From positions 1-47,192 of the forward strand of contig DAIDGW010000202.1 of the NCBI GenBank assembly GCA_027452245.1: a stretch of 47,192 bases of DNA, read 5' to 3'. Source of the stretch: Acidobacteriaceae bacterium (GTDB taxonomy: Bacteria; Acidobacteriota; Terriglobia; Terriglobales; Acidobacteriaceae). The translations under genes and the position numbers were made by a program. Positions 1 through 6,817 of the stretch are shown here, one piece after another. Under the pieces are notes generated by a model, which saw only the letters and a list, made by a program, of their open reading frames with translations, was not told the DNA's origin and did not search any database. Every line of letters begins with the position of its first letter. Positions within the stretch are counted from its first letter, which is position 1.

Positions 1-395
1 AACACCCATCTCTGCCGCTTGAAGTCATAGTGACGGCTGGAAAACGGGACGGGCAGCAATTTACCGGAATTCACAAATTCAATCTGGCGCCGATCAACTT
101 CCTTCCGCAGAGCGTTAATCACCGGGGATTCGACATCTTTCGGTTCAAGCGACGGCAGCACTTCGCGTACCGTCGCCGAAAGGTTTACCGCGACCAGCGC
201 ATGCAGTCCGTCGGAGTTTTCCAGGCGGATATCGCCGTGCAGTACCCAGAAATCGGCGCCGGACGTCGAACGATGGAACGGCCATGAGAGTTGGAAGCTC
301 AACGGAAGTCCCGTCAACGTCACCCAGATTTTCTTCTGTTTCTCCCGATCGCCCGCCGTTTGCGCAGATTCGCCGGGTATGTGCGATTGAGTCAT
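1..395 (-). CDS. Hypothetical protein, 3' part missing (runs off left edge)
   Basis: The minus-strand frame is open from an ATG at 393-395 to the window edge, giving at least 131 residues that begin MTQSHIPGESAQTAGDREK. A Shine-Dalgarno-like AAGGGA lies a few bases upstream. The visible part has no signal peptide or membrane segment; it mixes hydrophilic and amphipathic stretches (for example ALVAVNLSATVREVLPSLEP) and reads like a small soluble protein. I do not recognise the family. It lies 67 bp downstream of, and in the same direction as, the GbsR/MarR-like regulator, so the two may be co-transcribed, although a TAGAA-GTA-TTCTA palindrome at 426-438 sits between them and could be an operator or promoter element. 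The plus-strand frame over the same DNA (30-287) is less convincing because it has no ribosome site. Confidence 0.6.
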   Translation of the reverse strand, partial: MTQSHIPGESAQTAGDREKQKKIWVTLTGLPLSFQLSWPFHRSTSGADFWVLHGDIRLENSDGLHALVAVNLSATVREVLPSLEPKDVESPVINALRKEVDRRQIEFVNSGKLLPVPFSSRHYDFKRQRWV

Positions 396-425
396 GGAAA
401 TGATTTCCCTTAAACAGCCAAAAGA

Positions 426-438
426 TAGAAGTATTCTA
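426..438. promoter_or_regulatory. Short palindrome between regulator and unknown gene
   Basis: TAGAA-GTA-TTCTA is a perfect 5-bp-arm inverted repeat in the 67-bp gap between the regulator and the unknown gene at the left edge. It could bind a regulator of that gene. It is short enough that chance cannot be excluded. Confidence 0.25.
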
Positions 439-462
439 CTGAAGTTGTGGCAAAGCCCTTGC

Positions 463-990
463 CTATCGCGCTTTCGCCTTACGAACCCTGGTGCCCATGC
501 GCAGCAGTTTGCGTACGGTTCCGGTGGGCAGGCGCTTCATCTCATCGTGCAGTTCGGTAACCGCTTCGAAAAACCCAGCCATCGCTTGCAGCCGCTGCCG
601 GGTATAATCCGCCCCTGTTTCAGCGGGGTCCAGATCCTCCAGGCAGCGCCGCAGCATTTCCCGCGTAGGATCCACCTCCCGCCGTTTGCGCTGTTCAATC
701 ACCAACCTGAACATCTCCCACACGTCCTTCATCGATTCGTAATGCTCGCGGCGATCACCGAGCACGTGAACCGCGCGCACGATTCCCCAGGTCTCCAGTT
801 CCCGAATCGAAGTGCTCACATTTGATCGCGCCACGCTGAGCGTCTCCGCGATCTCTTCGGCGGGCAGGGCGCGCGGGGAAAGATAGAGCAGCGCATGGAT
901 CTGCGCCACGGTGCGATTGATTCCCCAACGCGTCCCCATCTCGCCCCAATGCAGGATGTATTGCTTCTGAACTCCGGTGAGTGCTGCCAT
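463..990 (-). CDS. GbsR/MarR-like winged-helix transcriptional regulator
   Basis: This 175-residue protein has a central winged helix. The recognition-helix region is around residues 35-75 (AEEIAETLSVARSNVSTSIR, then ELETWGIVRAVHVLGDRREHY), the arrangement seen in the GbsR subgroup of MarR-like repressors. The C-terminal half (about 85-165) is Arg/Glu-rich and helical and probably dimerises. I chose the ATG at 990 over the GTG/ATG at 1056 because the conserved domain begins right after it and because a perfect inverted repeat at 1001-1016 would otherwise fall inside the coding region. GbsR proteins in other bacteria control osmolyte genes, but nothing here shows an osmolyte target. The likely target is itself and perhaps the unknown gene downstream (1-395). 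Family call firm, ligand and targets unknown. Confidence 0.8.
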   Translation of the reverse strand: MAALTGVQKQYILHWGEMGTRWGINRTVAQIHALLYLSPRALPAEEIAETLSVARSNVSTSIRELETWGIVRAVHVLGDRREHYESMKDVWEMFRLVIEQRKRREVDPTREMLRRCLEDLDPAETGADYTRQRLQAMAGFFEAVTELHDEMKRLPTGTVRKLLRMGTRVRKAKAR

Positions 991-1000
991 AGTCAGTTGA

Positions 1001-1016
1001 TTCAGTAAGAACTGAA
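1001..1016. promoter_or_regulatory. Perfect inverted repeat, candidate autoregulatory operator
   Basis: TTCAGT-AAGA-ACTGAA has 6-bp arms and a 4-bp centre and ends 10 bp before the chosen start of the GbsR/MarR-like gene. That position and symmetry fit a dimeric winged-helix repressor. One half-site, ACTGAA, occurs again at 438-443 just ahead of the downstream gene. Function is inferred. Confidence 0.5.
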
Positions 1017-1144
1017 TATACGGAAATCTCCGCTGCAGGGCAATTGCATGCTGCATTGCCTTTCCAGTCGTCTGGGAGCACGGATAAATGTGCCTTTCAG
1101 GGCGTAAAGCCTGGAACTCCCGCGTAAAATGCGGCCCGGAGTCA

Positions 1145-1153
1145 TGCTATAGT
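1145..1153 (+). promoter_or_regulatory. Extended -10 promoter element for the HU gene
   Basis: TGC-TATAGT matches an extended -10 (TGnTATAAT). It is followed by a leader of about 90 nt to the HU start. No clear -35 is seen, as is normal for extended -10 promoters. Identical 12-bp copies of CCCGCGTAAAAT flank it at 1119-1130 and 1161-1172. Confidence 0.45.
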
Positions 1154-1249
1154 AACGAAACCCGCGTAAAATCAGGGTGTTTTCCACAGGCGTCAGGGAG
1201 TAAGATGACGCGCGGAATCAAATCTTACAGTTCTCAACGAGGAGGAAGT

Positions 1250-1543
1250 ATGGCATCAGGTTTGACAAAAACTCAGTTGGTCCGCCTTTTGGCCGAAAAA
1301 ACCGAGATTCCCAACAAGACCGCGGCAGCGTTTCTTGAGAATCTCGCCGATACCGCAATCAAAGAGACCAAGAAGAACGGCGTATTCGTCGTCCCCGGAC
1401 TGGGCCGCCTGGTGAAGGCGCACCGCAAAGCCCGCGTGGGCCGCAATCCCCAGACTGGCGAACCCATTCAAATTAAGGCGAAGACGGTGGTCAAGTTCCG
1501 CGTCGCCAAGGCCGCCAAAGACGCGATCGCTCCCAAGAAGTAG
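1250..1543 (+). CDS. HU/IHF-family histone-like DNA-binding protein
   Basis: This 97-residue basic protein has the full HU fold: N-terminal helices (MASGLTKTQLVRLLAEKTEI), the dimer core (NKTAAAFLENLADTAIKETK), and the arm signature GRNPQTGEPIQIKAKTVVKF at about residues 64-83, which inserts into the minor groove. Length is typical for HU (90-100). The start is fixed by a strong GAGGAGGAAG ribosome site just upstream of ATG 1250; a longer in-frame extension back to 1088 has no such site and unlike composition. HU bends and compacts DNA and acts as a homo- or heterodimer in the nucleoid. It is monocistronic: its own promoter region lies upstream and a stem-loop follows. Acidobacterial genomes usually carry several HU paralogues, so no specific symbol is given. 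Confidence 0.93.
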   Translation: MASGLTKTQLVRLLAEKTEIPNKTAAAFLENLADTAIKETKKNGVFVVPGLGRLVKAHRKARVGRNPQTGEPIQIKAKTVVKFRVAKAAKDAIAPKK

Positions 1544-1563
1544 TTGGCTCTTCCGCAATACGA

Positions 1564-1590
1564 AAAGGCCGGCGAATCGTGCCGGCCTTT
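1564..1590. terminator. Bidirectional intrinsic-terminator-like hairpin
   Basis: AAAGGCCGGC (1564-1573) pairs perfectly with GCCGGCCTTT (1581-1590) around a 7-nt loop. It lies 20 bp after the HU stop and 20 bp after the stop of the convergent regulator gene. A-run and T-run flanks suit termination from both sides, though the T tract is short. Confidence 0.65.
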
Positions 1591-1609
1591 GTCATTGATC
1601 AGCCTTCTT

Positions 1610-2872
1610 TCAGTGTTTCGCCCGTACCGAGATCAATGCGCTCTCCACCGGCACTCCCTGGGCAATTTTGACGTGTAATAGCGCCTCAAAGGGTTTGAGT
1701 TCCTCCGCCTTCGATACGTGCAATCGTTGCAGCAGCTCGCTCAGCCGGTCGGCTCGCGAAACGTATTCGGCGGCTGCCTGGGTCCCAATCGTGGTCGTTC
1801 CCGCCAGAATCAGCATCGATCGTGTGGGATCAAGACCCGGCCCCAGGCTAACTACGGCATAGTCTTCCGTAGTCGGCTGCCCCGATGGACTTGCCATGTA
1901 CACCGGCTGCTCTCCTGGCAGCGGATGCATGTTAAAGATTCCCAAGTCTCCCTTTCGCGGCCCGCTCGCGACCCGTCGGAATACGAACTCCTGCGTTCCC
2001 GGAATCTCCAGGAGCGTCAAATTTTCGGCTGGCGAGCCTACAAAGATAAGGTCATTATTCTTGGCATCATCCAGCGAAAACAAAGATCCTCGCTTCACTC
2101 GAATTGGGGCGTTGAACATCTGAAAAACCCTGTCCAACTGGTGAACCGCCAGGACTTCTCCGACTCCGGTGTAATGATCGAGAATCGCCGGCTTTAAATC
2201 AGATCCCGGTTTGAAATACCGCATCCCGGTTTCCGGACGTCCCACGAAGCTGCCGTTACTGAAGATCAACCAGGGCTGCTGCGGGCCGCTGACGAATCGA
2301 TTCCAAAAAATCTTGGACGACTGAGGGATAGAGGGCACCGCGAGTGGCTTCGCTTCGGATCGTTCTGCCCACAGCAGGGCCGCCGTTGTCAGCGCCCCGG
2401 CCAGCACGAATGACAGGACAATAGTCGCGATCATCCATGGGTTGCGTTCCCGTTTGGAATTGGTGCGCTCCGGGAAACTGGTGACTGTCGCTGGCTGTCG
2501 TCTCTCTGGTCCGGCTTCCACCCCGCGAACGTGAAAAGAGAGTCCATACGATCCCTTTGGCAGGTCTACGACAATGGGGTCATCGATCCCTTCGTGGCCG
2601 TAGTACTCGGCTAGCTTGACGCGCAACCGTCCGGCCTGGACTCGGACGGTGGAATCGCTTTGAGGGTCAAAGTTCGGAGCCCGTCCCAGAACCTCGGTCG
2701 CAATCTGGTACTCCTTTAGATTCACACCGGGATGGTCCAAGGAGTGTTCGGCCAGATAGCGTAGCAGACGACACAGCGATTCCGATCCACGCAAGATATG
2801 ACTATTGGTAAGCTTCTCTATTTGCTGGAAGCAATGATCCCGTCCCGCGAACTGCGCACGCGTTAACGACAT
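1610..2872 (-). CDS. Membrane-anchored winged-helix regulator (ToxR-like architecture)
   Basis: This 420-residue protein has an N-terminal domain (about 15-115) of a type common in Acidobacteria, containing LKEYQIATEVLGR, FDPQSDSTVRVQAGRLRVKL and VDLPKGSYGLSF. The spacing suggests an OmpR/PhoB-like winged helix, usually linked to a membrane or TPR domain. A Pro/Arg-rich linker precedes one transmembrane helix at about 145-170 (WMIATIVLSFVLAGALTTAA). The remaining ~250 residues should lie in the periplasm; I recognise no domain there. The design is that of a one-component sensor that binds DNA from the membrane. It is divergent from the TonB receptor gene at 3089 with a shared 216-bp control region, so regulation of that receptor is a reasonable inference. 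The signal sensed is unknown. Confidence 0.7.
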   Translation of the reverse strand: MSLTRAQFAGRDHCFQQIEKLTNSHILRGSESLCRLLRYLAEHSLDHPGVNLKEYQIATEVLGRAPNFDPQSDSTVRVQAGRLRVKLAEYYGHEGIDDPIVVDLPKGSYGLSFHVRGVEAGPERRQPATVTSFPERTNSKRERNPWMIATIVLSFVLAGALTTAALLWAERSEAKPLAVPSIPQSSKIFWNRFVSGPQQPWLIFSNGSFVGRPETGMRYFKPGSDLKPAILDHYTGVGEVLAVHQLDRVFQMFNAPIRVKRGSLFSLDDAKNNDLIFVGSPAENLTLLEIPGTQEFVFRRVASGPRKGDLGIFNMHPLPGEQPVYMASPSGQPTTEDYAVVSLGPGLDPTRSMLILAGTTTIGTQAAAEYVSRADRLSELLQRLHVSKAEELKPFEALLHVKIAQGVPVESALISVRAKH

Positions 2873-2883
2873 TTAACACCACG

Positions 2884-2931
2884 TAACAGGATTGTTATCT
2901 TACTGCAAAAACACGCGCTTAGTCCTGTAAC
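2884..2931. promoter_or_regulatory. Inverted-repeat operator candidates between regulator and TonB receptor
   Basis: TAACA-GGAT-TGTTA (2884-2897) is a perfect inverted repeat 12 bp upstream of the regulator start. TCCTGTAAC at 2923-2931 is a near-complementary copy of GTAACAGGA (2883-2891), one base different. This suggests a two-site operator in the divergent promoter region. The remainder of the 216-bp gap is AT-rich and precedes the ribosome site GGGAGGAAGG of the receptor gene. Confidence 0.4.
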
Positions 2932-3088
2932 GATATCAAACCTAGTGAAACTTCCCGCAATAGTTAGTTTGTACTACCACTTGCAAGCTTCTTTATCAGA
3001 CCTCTTTTCGATCGTTTCTGGGGATTTCTAAAAAGCAGTTCTGGGGCTTCAAAAAAATTTTCGGGTTGGGTTCTAGGGAGGAAGGTGT

Positions 3089-6000
3089 ATGAACCGTTCA
3101 CTGCTAACCCTTGTCGTCGTACTGGGACTTCTCGTCAGTGCATGGGTACCTCTGGCAATTGGACAGGCTGTTTTCGGCAGCATCATTGGGACAATTACCG
3201 ATCCATCCGGTGCGGCTGTTCCGAATGCCAAGGTAACGGTGACGAGCCAGACGAAGGGCACTTCGGTCGACACCACTACCAACGAAAGTGGCAATTACAC
3301 TGTCACGCATCTCACCCCGGATATCTATACCGTTTCCGTCTCGTCTCAGGGTTTTAAGACCCTGGAGTTCAAGGATATTACCGTGTCGGTAGATGCAGCT
3401 GCCCGCGTCGATGGCCAGTTTCAGGTTGGCTCAACCAGCGAGCAGGTGGAAGTCACCGCCGAAGCCCCGCAGTTGAAGACGGACCGCGCCGACGTCTCCG
3501 TCGAGTTCAATCAGAGATATGTTGAAAACCTGCCCATTGCGCAGCGCAACTTCACCTCGCTCGAACTTCTGTCGCCCGGAACCCAGAAGATGGTCGGATG
3601 GAGCCACGCCGTCACCGAAAACCCGCAAGGCAGCCAGCAGATCTTCGTCAATGGGCAGCACTTTAGCGGCACGGCTTATGAGTTGGACGGAACCGATAAC
3701 CAGGATCCAATTCTGGGCATCATCGTGGTTAATCCAAACCTCGATGCCATTCAGGAAACCAAGGTTACGCTGGGCAACTTCGACGCTGAGTTCGGCAAAG
3801 CGGTCGGCGGCGTAGTCACCGTACAAACCAAATCGGGCAGCAATCAGGTCCACGGAGAAGGCTTCTGGTTCCGGCGTACGGATGCCACCGAAGCCCGCGA
3901 TCCTTTCACCCAGTACGCTCCTGATCCCATTACGGGCCGGTTCATCCCTCCTGATAAATGGCAGGAGTTCGGTGGAACCTTGGGCGGCCCGATCATCAAA
4001 GACAAACTCTTCTATTTCGTTGACTATCAGGGACAACGGGAAACCAACGGTGTGACCAACGAACTGACCGTTCCCACCCCGCTGGTCACCTCGACCTGTA
4101 ATCCTGCCACGAACACGACCGGATACTGCGATCTGTCGCAATACCTGACCAGTGCCGAAGGCGGCGGTGGTCAGGCCTATAACCCCGCTACTGGCGTTCT
4201 CACTGGACCAAACGCCGGAACGGCCCGCACCGCATATCCTAACAACCATATTCCGATCGGCCAGATCTCTTCACAGTCCGGCAAGGTTCTTGCCCTGTTC
4301 CCCGCGCCTAACGTTCCCGGGTCACTGTTTAATAACTTCATTGCTTCCGGCAGCGGCCAATACAGCCAGAACAGCTTCGACACTCGCATCGATTACACCG
4401 CCAGCCAGACCGTGAGTGTTTTCGGACGTTTTAGCTACGACCAGTTTCACGTCGCTGGAACTGGCGCTTACGGAGCTCTGGGTGGCGTAGGGTTTGGTCC
4501 CGGTGGCCTCGCCGGCGGCTCCAACACTCACAACTACAGCCTGGCCAGCGGTGTCACCAAGACCTTCAGCACTTCGCTGTTGGCGGACTTCCGCTTCGGA
4601 TGGTTCAAATACAACCCGGTGACGTTTAAGCCTGATTCTGGCACCACCCCAATGACCGGCTTCGGAATTCCAAATGCCAATCTGGGAGGCGCCCAGGCAG
4701 CCTTTACCTCAGGGTTGGGCGGCTTCATTTTCGATCAGACCCCCTCATCCTCATCGGCCAGCAGCACCAACGGCGTCCCAGTCGTCAGTTGGGGAGATGG
4801 ATTGGGTGTAGGGCGCTGCAACTGCCCTCTGACCGAGAGCGAGCAGCAGTTCCAGTGGGTCACGAACTGGACCAAGATTTACAAAAACCATCAGTTCAAG
4901 TTCGGCGCCGATATCCGTTACGCGATGAACCTGCGCGTGCCCAGCGACTCCAACCGCACCGGCGATTACACCTTCAGCCAGCAGACGACCTCTGACGGCG
5001 GCTCCGGCGGTCTGGACTGGGCCAGCTTCCTGCTTGGTGATGTTAAGCAGATGAGCCGCTACGTCAGCACCGATGTCACTGCGGCCGAGCGGCAGCATCG
5101 CATGTTCTATTACGCACAAGACACCTGGCGCGCTACTCCCAAACTCACCCTGAACTACGGCGTGCGTTGGGAAGTGTATTTCCCAGAGTACGTAAACGGT
5201 AAGAACCAGGGTGGATTCGCCAACATGGTTCAAGGCATCATTCGCGTCGCTGGCCAAGGCCCGTATGGACTGAACGGCAATATCGCCAACGATTGGCACT
5301 ATTTCGCCCCCCGGCTTGGTGCCGCTTACCAGCTCGATCCCAAGACGGTGGTCCGCATGGGATACGGCCGCAGCTTTGATATGGGCGTGTTCGGATCAAA
5401 CTTCGGACACACGGTCACCCAGACTCTGCCTGTTCTTGCGGCACAGCTGGCCCAAAACGCGAATCCCTACATCCCGGCGTTTACGCTGGCACAGGGTCCT
5501 CCGCTCTTCAACTTCCCCGCCATTCCCGCCAGCGGAACCTTCCCTGTCTCCGGCCCGGCCTGCTACCAGAACGCTTACATCGTGAATGGCGCCAATCAGC
5601 AGAACTGCATTCAGCCGCACATTCGCCCCACGTTCCAGCGCCTGCCCACTCTGGACGCGTGGAACGCCACTGTGCAGCGGCAGGTTACTCCCACGCTCTC
5701 GGCCGAAGCCGCCTACATCGGCAACAAAGGTACCCATGTGTTTGCCGGCGACGGACCGACCTACAACATCAACCAGCCCCGCATCAATGGCTTCCCGACG
5801 GTTCCGCAGGTGCAACGCCGCCCGTACTACAACGCGTTCTCCTATCCGGGAATCATCGACCCGACCACCGGATTAGCCCTGCAGTGCTGCTCCACCGACC
5901 AGGGCAACTATCTCGGCAATGATGCCAGCAGCATCTACAACGCTTTCCAGTTGAAAGTTGAGAAGCGCTTCTCCCAAGGCCTGCAATTCCTGTCGCACTA

Positions 6001-6727
6001 CACATTCGCTCACGCCAACAAGTACGACAGCAACTACTACAACAACAGCCATGTCATCGCATATGGTCCTGACGACGAAGTACGGAACCATGTGTGGGTG
6101 AACAACGTCGTTTACCAATTGCCCTTTGGCAAAGGAAAATCCTTTGCCGGCAACGCCGGCTCGGTCGAGAATATGATCGTCGGCGGTTGGCAGGTCACCG
6201 GCACCTCCACTTGGGGCAGTGGTCTCCCCTGGACGCCGAGCTACAGCAATTGCGGTTCAGAAGAAGACGTGGGTGTGTGCCGCCCGAATCGAGGCAACGT
6301 ACCATTCCACCTCGGTGCGGGTGGGCTGCAGCATCCTGCCGGAGGCGCCCCCTACGTTCAGTTCTTTACGCCTCTTACCACCCCTGTCATAGGCAGCACG
6401 ACGGGGCCATTTACCGATCCGGGAATGGGTCATCTCGGCAATGTGGGGGTGTTCAGCTTCCGTGGTCCGCGGGCATTCTTCTCCGATGCCTCTATCTCGA
6501 AAGATTTCCCCATCCATGAAAGTCTGACACTGCAGTTCCGCATGGATGCCTTCAACATCTTTAACCATCCGGTGCTCGGTTTCAACAACAACCAGGGCAA
6601 CACCTGTATCGACTGCTCTGGTGTGGGCAGCAATGCCGGTCAGGTCACCGACATCGAGGGTGACCGCTCGCCCGGTGCCCCCGGTGGCATGCGTCAATTG
6701 CAGTTCGCCTTGAAGCTGCTGTTCTGA
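3089..6727 (+). CDS. Oar-type TonB-dependent receptor with carboxypeptidase regulatory-like domain
   Basis: This 1,212-residue outer-membrane protein has a signal peptide (about 1-25, ending SAWVPLAIGQA). A carboxypeptidase regulatory-like beta-sandwich follows at about 27-110 (GSIIGTITDPSGAAVPNAKV), then a plug region (ENLPIAQRNFTSLELLSPG; LDGTDNQDPILG) and a long beta-barrel ending in Phe (LQFALKLLF), the usual outer-membrane insertion signal. Acidobacteria carry many such receptors; in other groups relatives take up peptides, glycans or siderophores, or are implicated in surface adhesion (Oar). No TonB box was identified with certainty. Start ATG 3089 has a strong GGGAGGAAGG site. It ends at a UUCG-loop terminator, so it is probably transcribed alone. 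Substrate unknown; the GH130 and CRTAC1 neighbours make a carbohydrate-related cargo possible, by inference only. Confidence 0.9.
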   Translation: MNRSLLTLVVVLGLLVSAWVPLAIGQAVFGSIIGTITDPSGAAVPNAKVTVTSQTKGTSVDTTTNESGNYTVTHLTPDIYTVSVSSQGFKTLEFKDITVSVDAAARVDGQFQVGSTSEQVEVTAEAPQLKTDRADVSVEFNQRYVENLPIAQRNFTSLELLSPGTQKMVGWSHAVTENPQGSQQIFVNGQHFSGTAYELDGTDNQDPILGIIVVNPNLDAIQETKVTLGNFDAEFGKAVGGVVTVQTKSGSNQVHGEGFWFRRTDATEARDPFTQYAPDPITGRFIPPDKWQEFGGTLGGPIIKDKLFYFVDYQGQRETNGVTNELTVPTPLVTSTCNPATNTTGYCDLSQYLTSAEGGGGQAYNPATGVLTGPNAGTARTAYPNNHIPIGQISSQSGKVLALFPAPNVPGSLFNNFIASGSGQYSQNSFDTRIDYTASQTVSVFGRFSYDQFHVAGTGAYGALGGVGFGPGGLAGGSNTHNYSLASGVTKTFSTSLLADFRFGWFKYNPVTFKPDSGTTPMTGFGIPNANLGGAQAAFTSGLGGFIFDQTPSSSSASSTNGVPVVSWGDGLGVGRCNCPLTESEQQFQWVTNWTKIYKNHQFKFGADIRYAMNLRVPSDSNRTGDYTFSQQTTSDGGSGGLDWASFLLGDVKQMSRYVSTDVTAAERQHRMFYYAQDTWRATPKLTLNYGVRWEVYFPEYVNGKNQGGFANMVQGIIRVAGQGPYGLNGNIANDWHYFAPRLGAAYQLDPKTVVRMGYGRSFDMGVFGSNFGHTVTQTLPVLAAQLAQNANPYIPAFTLAQGPPLFNFPAIPASGTFPVSGPACYQNAYIVNGANQQNCIQPHIRPTFQRLPTLDAWNATVQRQVTPTLSAEAAYIGNKGTHVFAGDGPTYNINQPRINGFPTVPQVQRRPYYNAFSYPGIIDPTTGLALQCCSTDQGNYLGNDASSIYNAFQLKVEKRFSQGLQFLSHYTFAHANKYDSNYYNNSHVIAYGPDDEVRNHVWVNNVVYQLPFGKGKSFAGNAGSVENMIVGGWQVTGTSTWGSGLPWTPSYSNCGSEEDVGVCRPNRGNVPFHLGAGGLQHPAGGAPYVQFFTPLTTPVIGSTTGPFTDPGMGHLGNVGVFSFRGPRAFFSDASISKDFPIHESLTLQFRMDAFNIFNHPVLGFNNNQGNTCIDCSGVGSNAGQVTDIEGDRSPGAPGGMRQLQFALKLLF

Positions 6728-6749
6728 TCTGCTGCGGGTGTGTCGTTAC

Positions 6750-6775
6750 AGAGGGAGTCCTTCGGGACTCCCTCT
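6750..6775 (+). terminator. Intrinsic terminator with UUCG tetraloop
   Basis: AGAGGGAGTCC (6750-6760) pairs perfectly over 11 bp with GGACTCCCTCT (6765-6775) around a C(UUCG)G loop and is followed by TT. It lies 22 bp after the receptor stop and clearly separates the receptor from the cytochrome gene, which also rules out an in-frame start at 6740 for the latter. Confidence 0.85.
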
Positions 6776-6817
6776 TTCACTTCCCGGCGTACAATGGGTC
6801 CAATTCATCAGGCAACG

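Noticed and set aside
1088-1249. N-terminal extension of the HU protein
   Set aside because: No ribosome site, composition unlike HU, and it would run over the -10 element; strong GAGGAGGAAG is right before ATG 1250.
3431-4249. 272-residue minus-strand frame inside the TonB receptor gene
   Set aside because: Shadow frame: the plus strand carries a complete signal peptide, domain order and outer-membrane ending over the same DNA; the minus frame has no ribosome site or motif.
6740-6793. Earlier start of the cytochrome-TPR gene
   Set aside because: It lies in the intrinsic terminator of the receptor gene.
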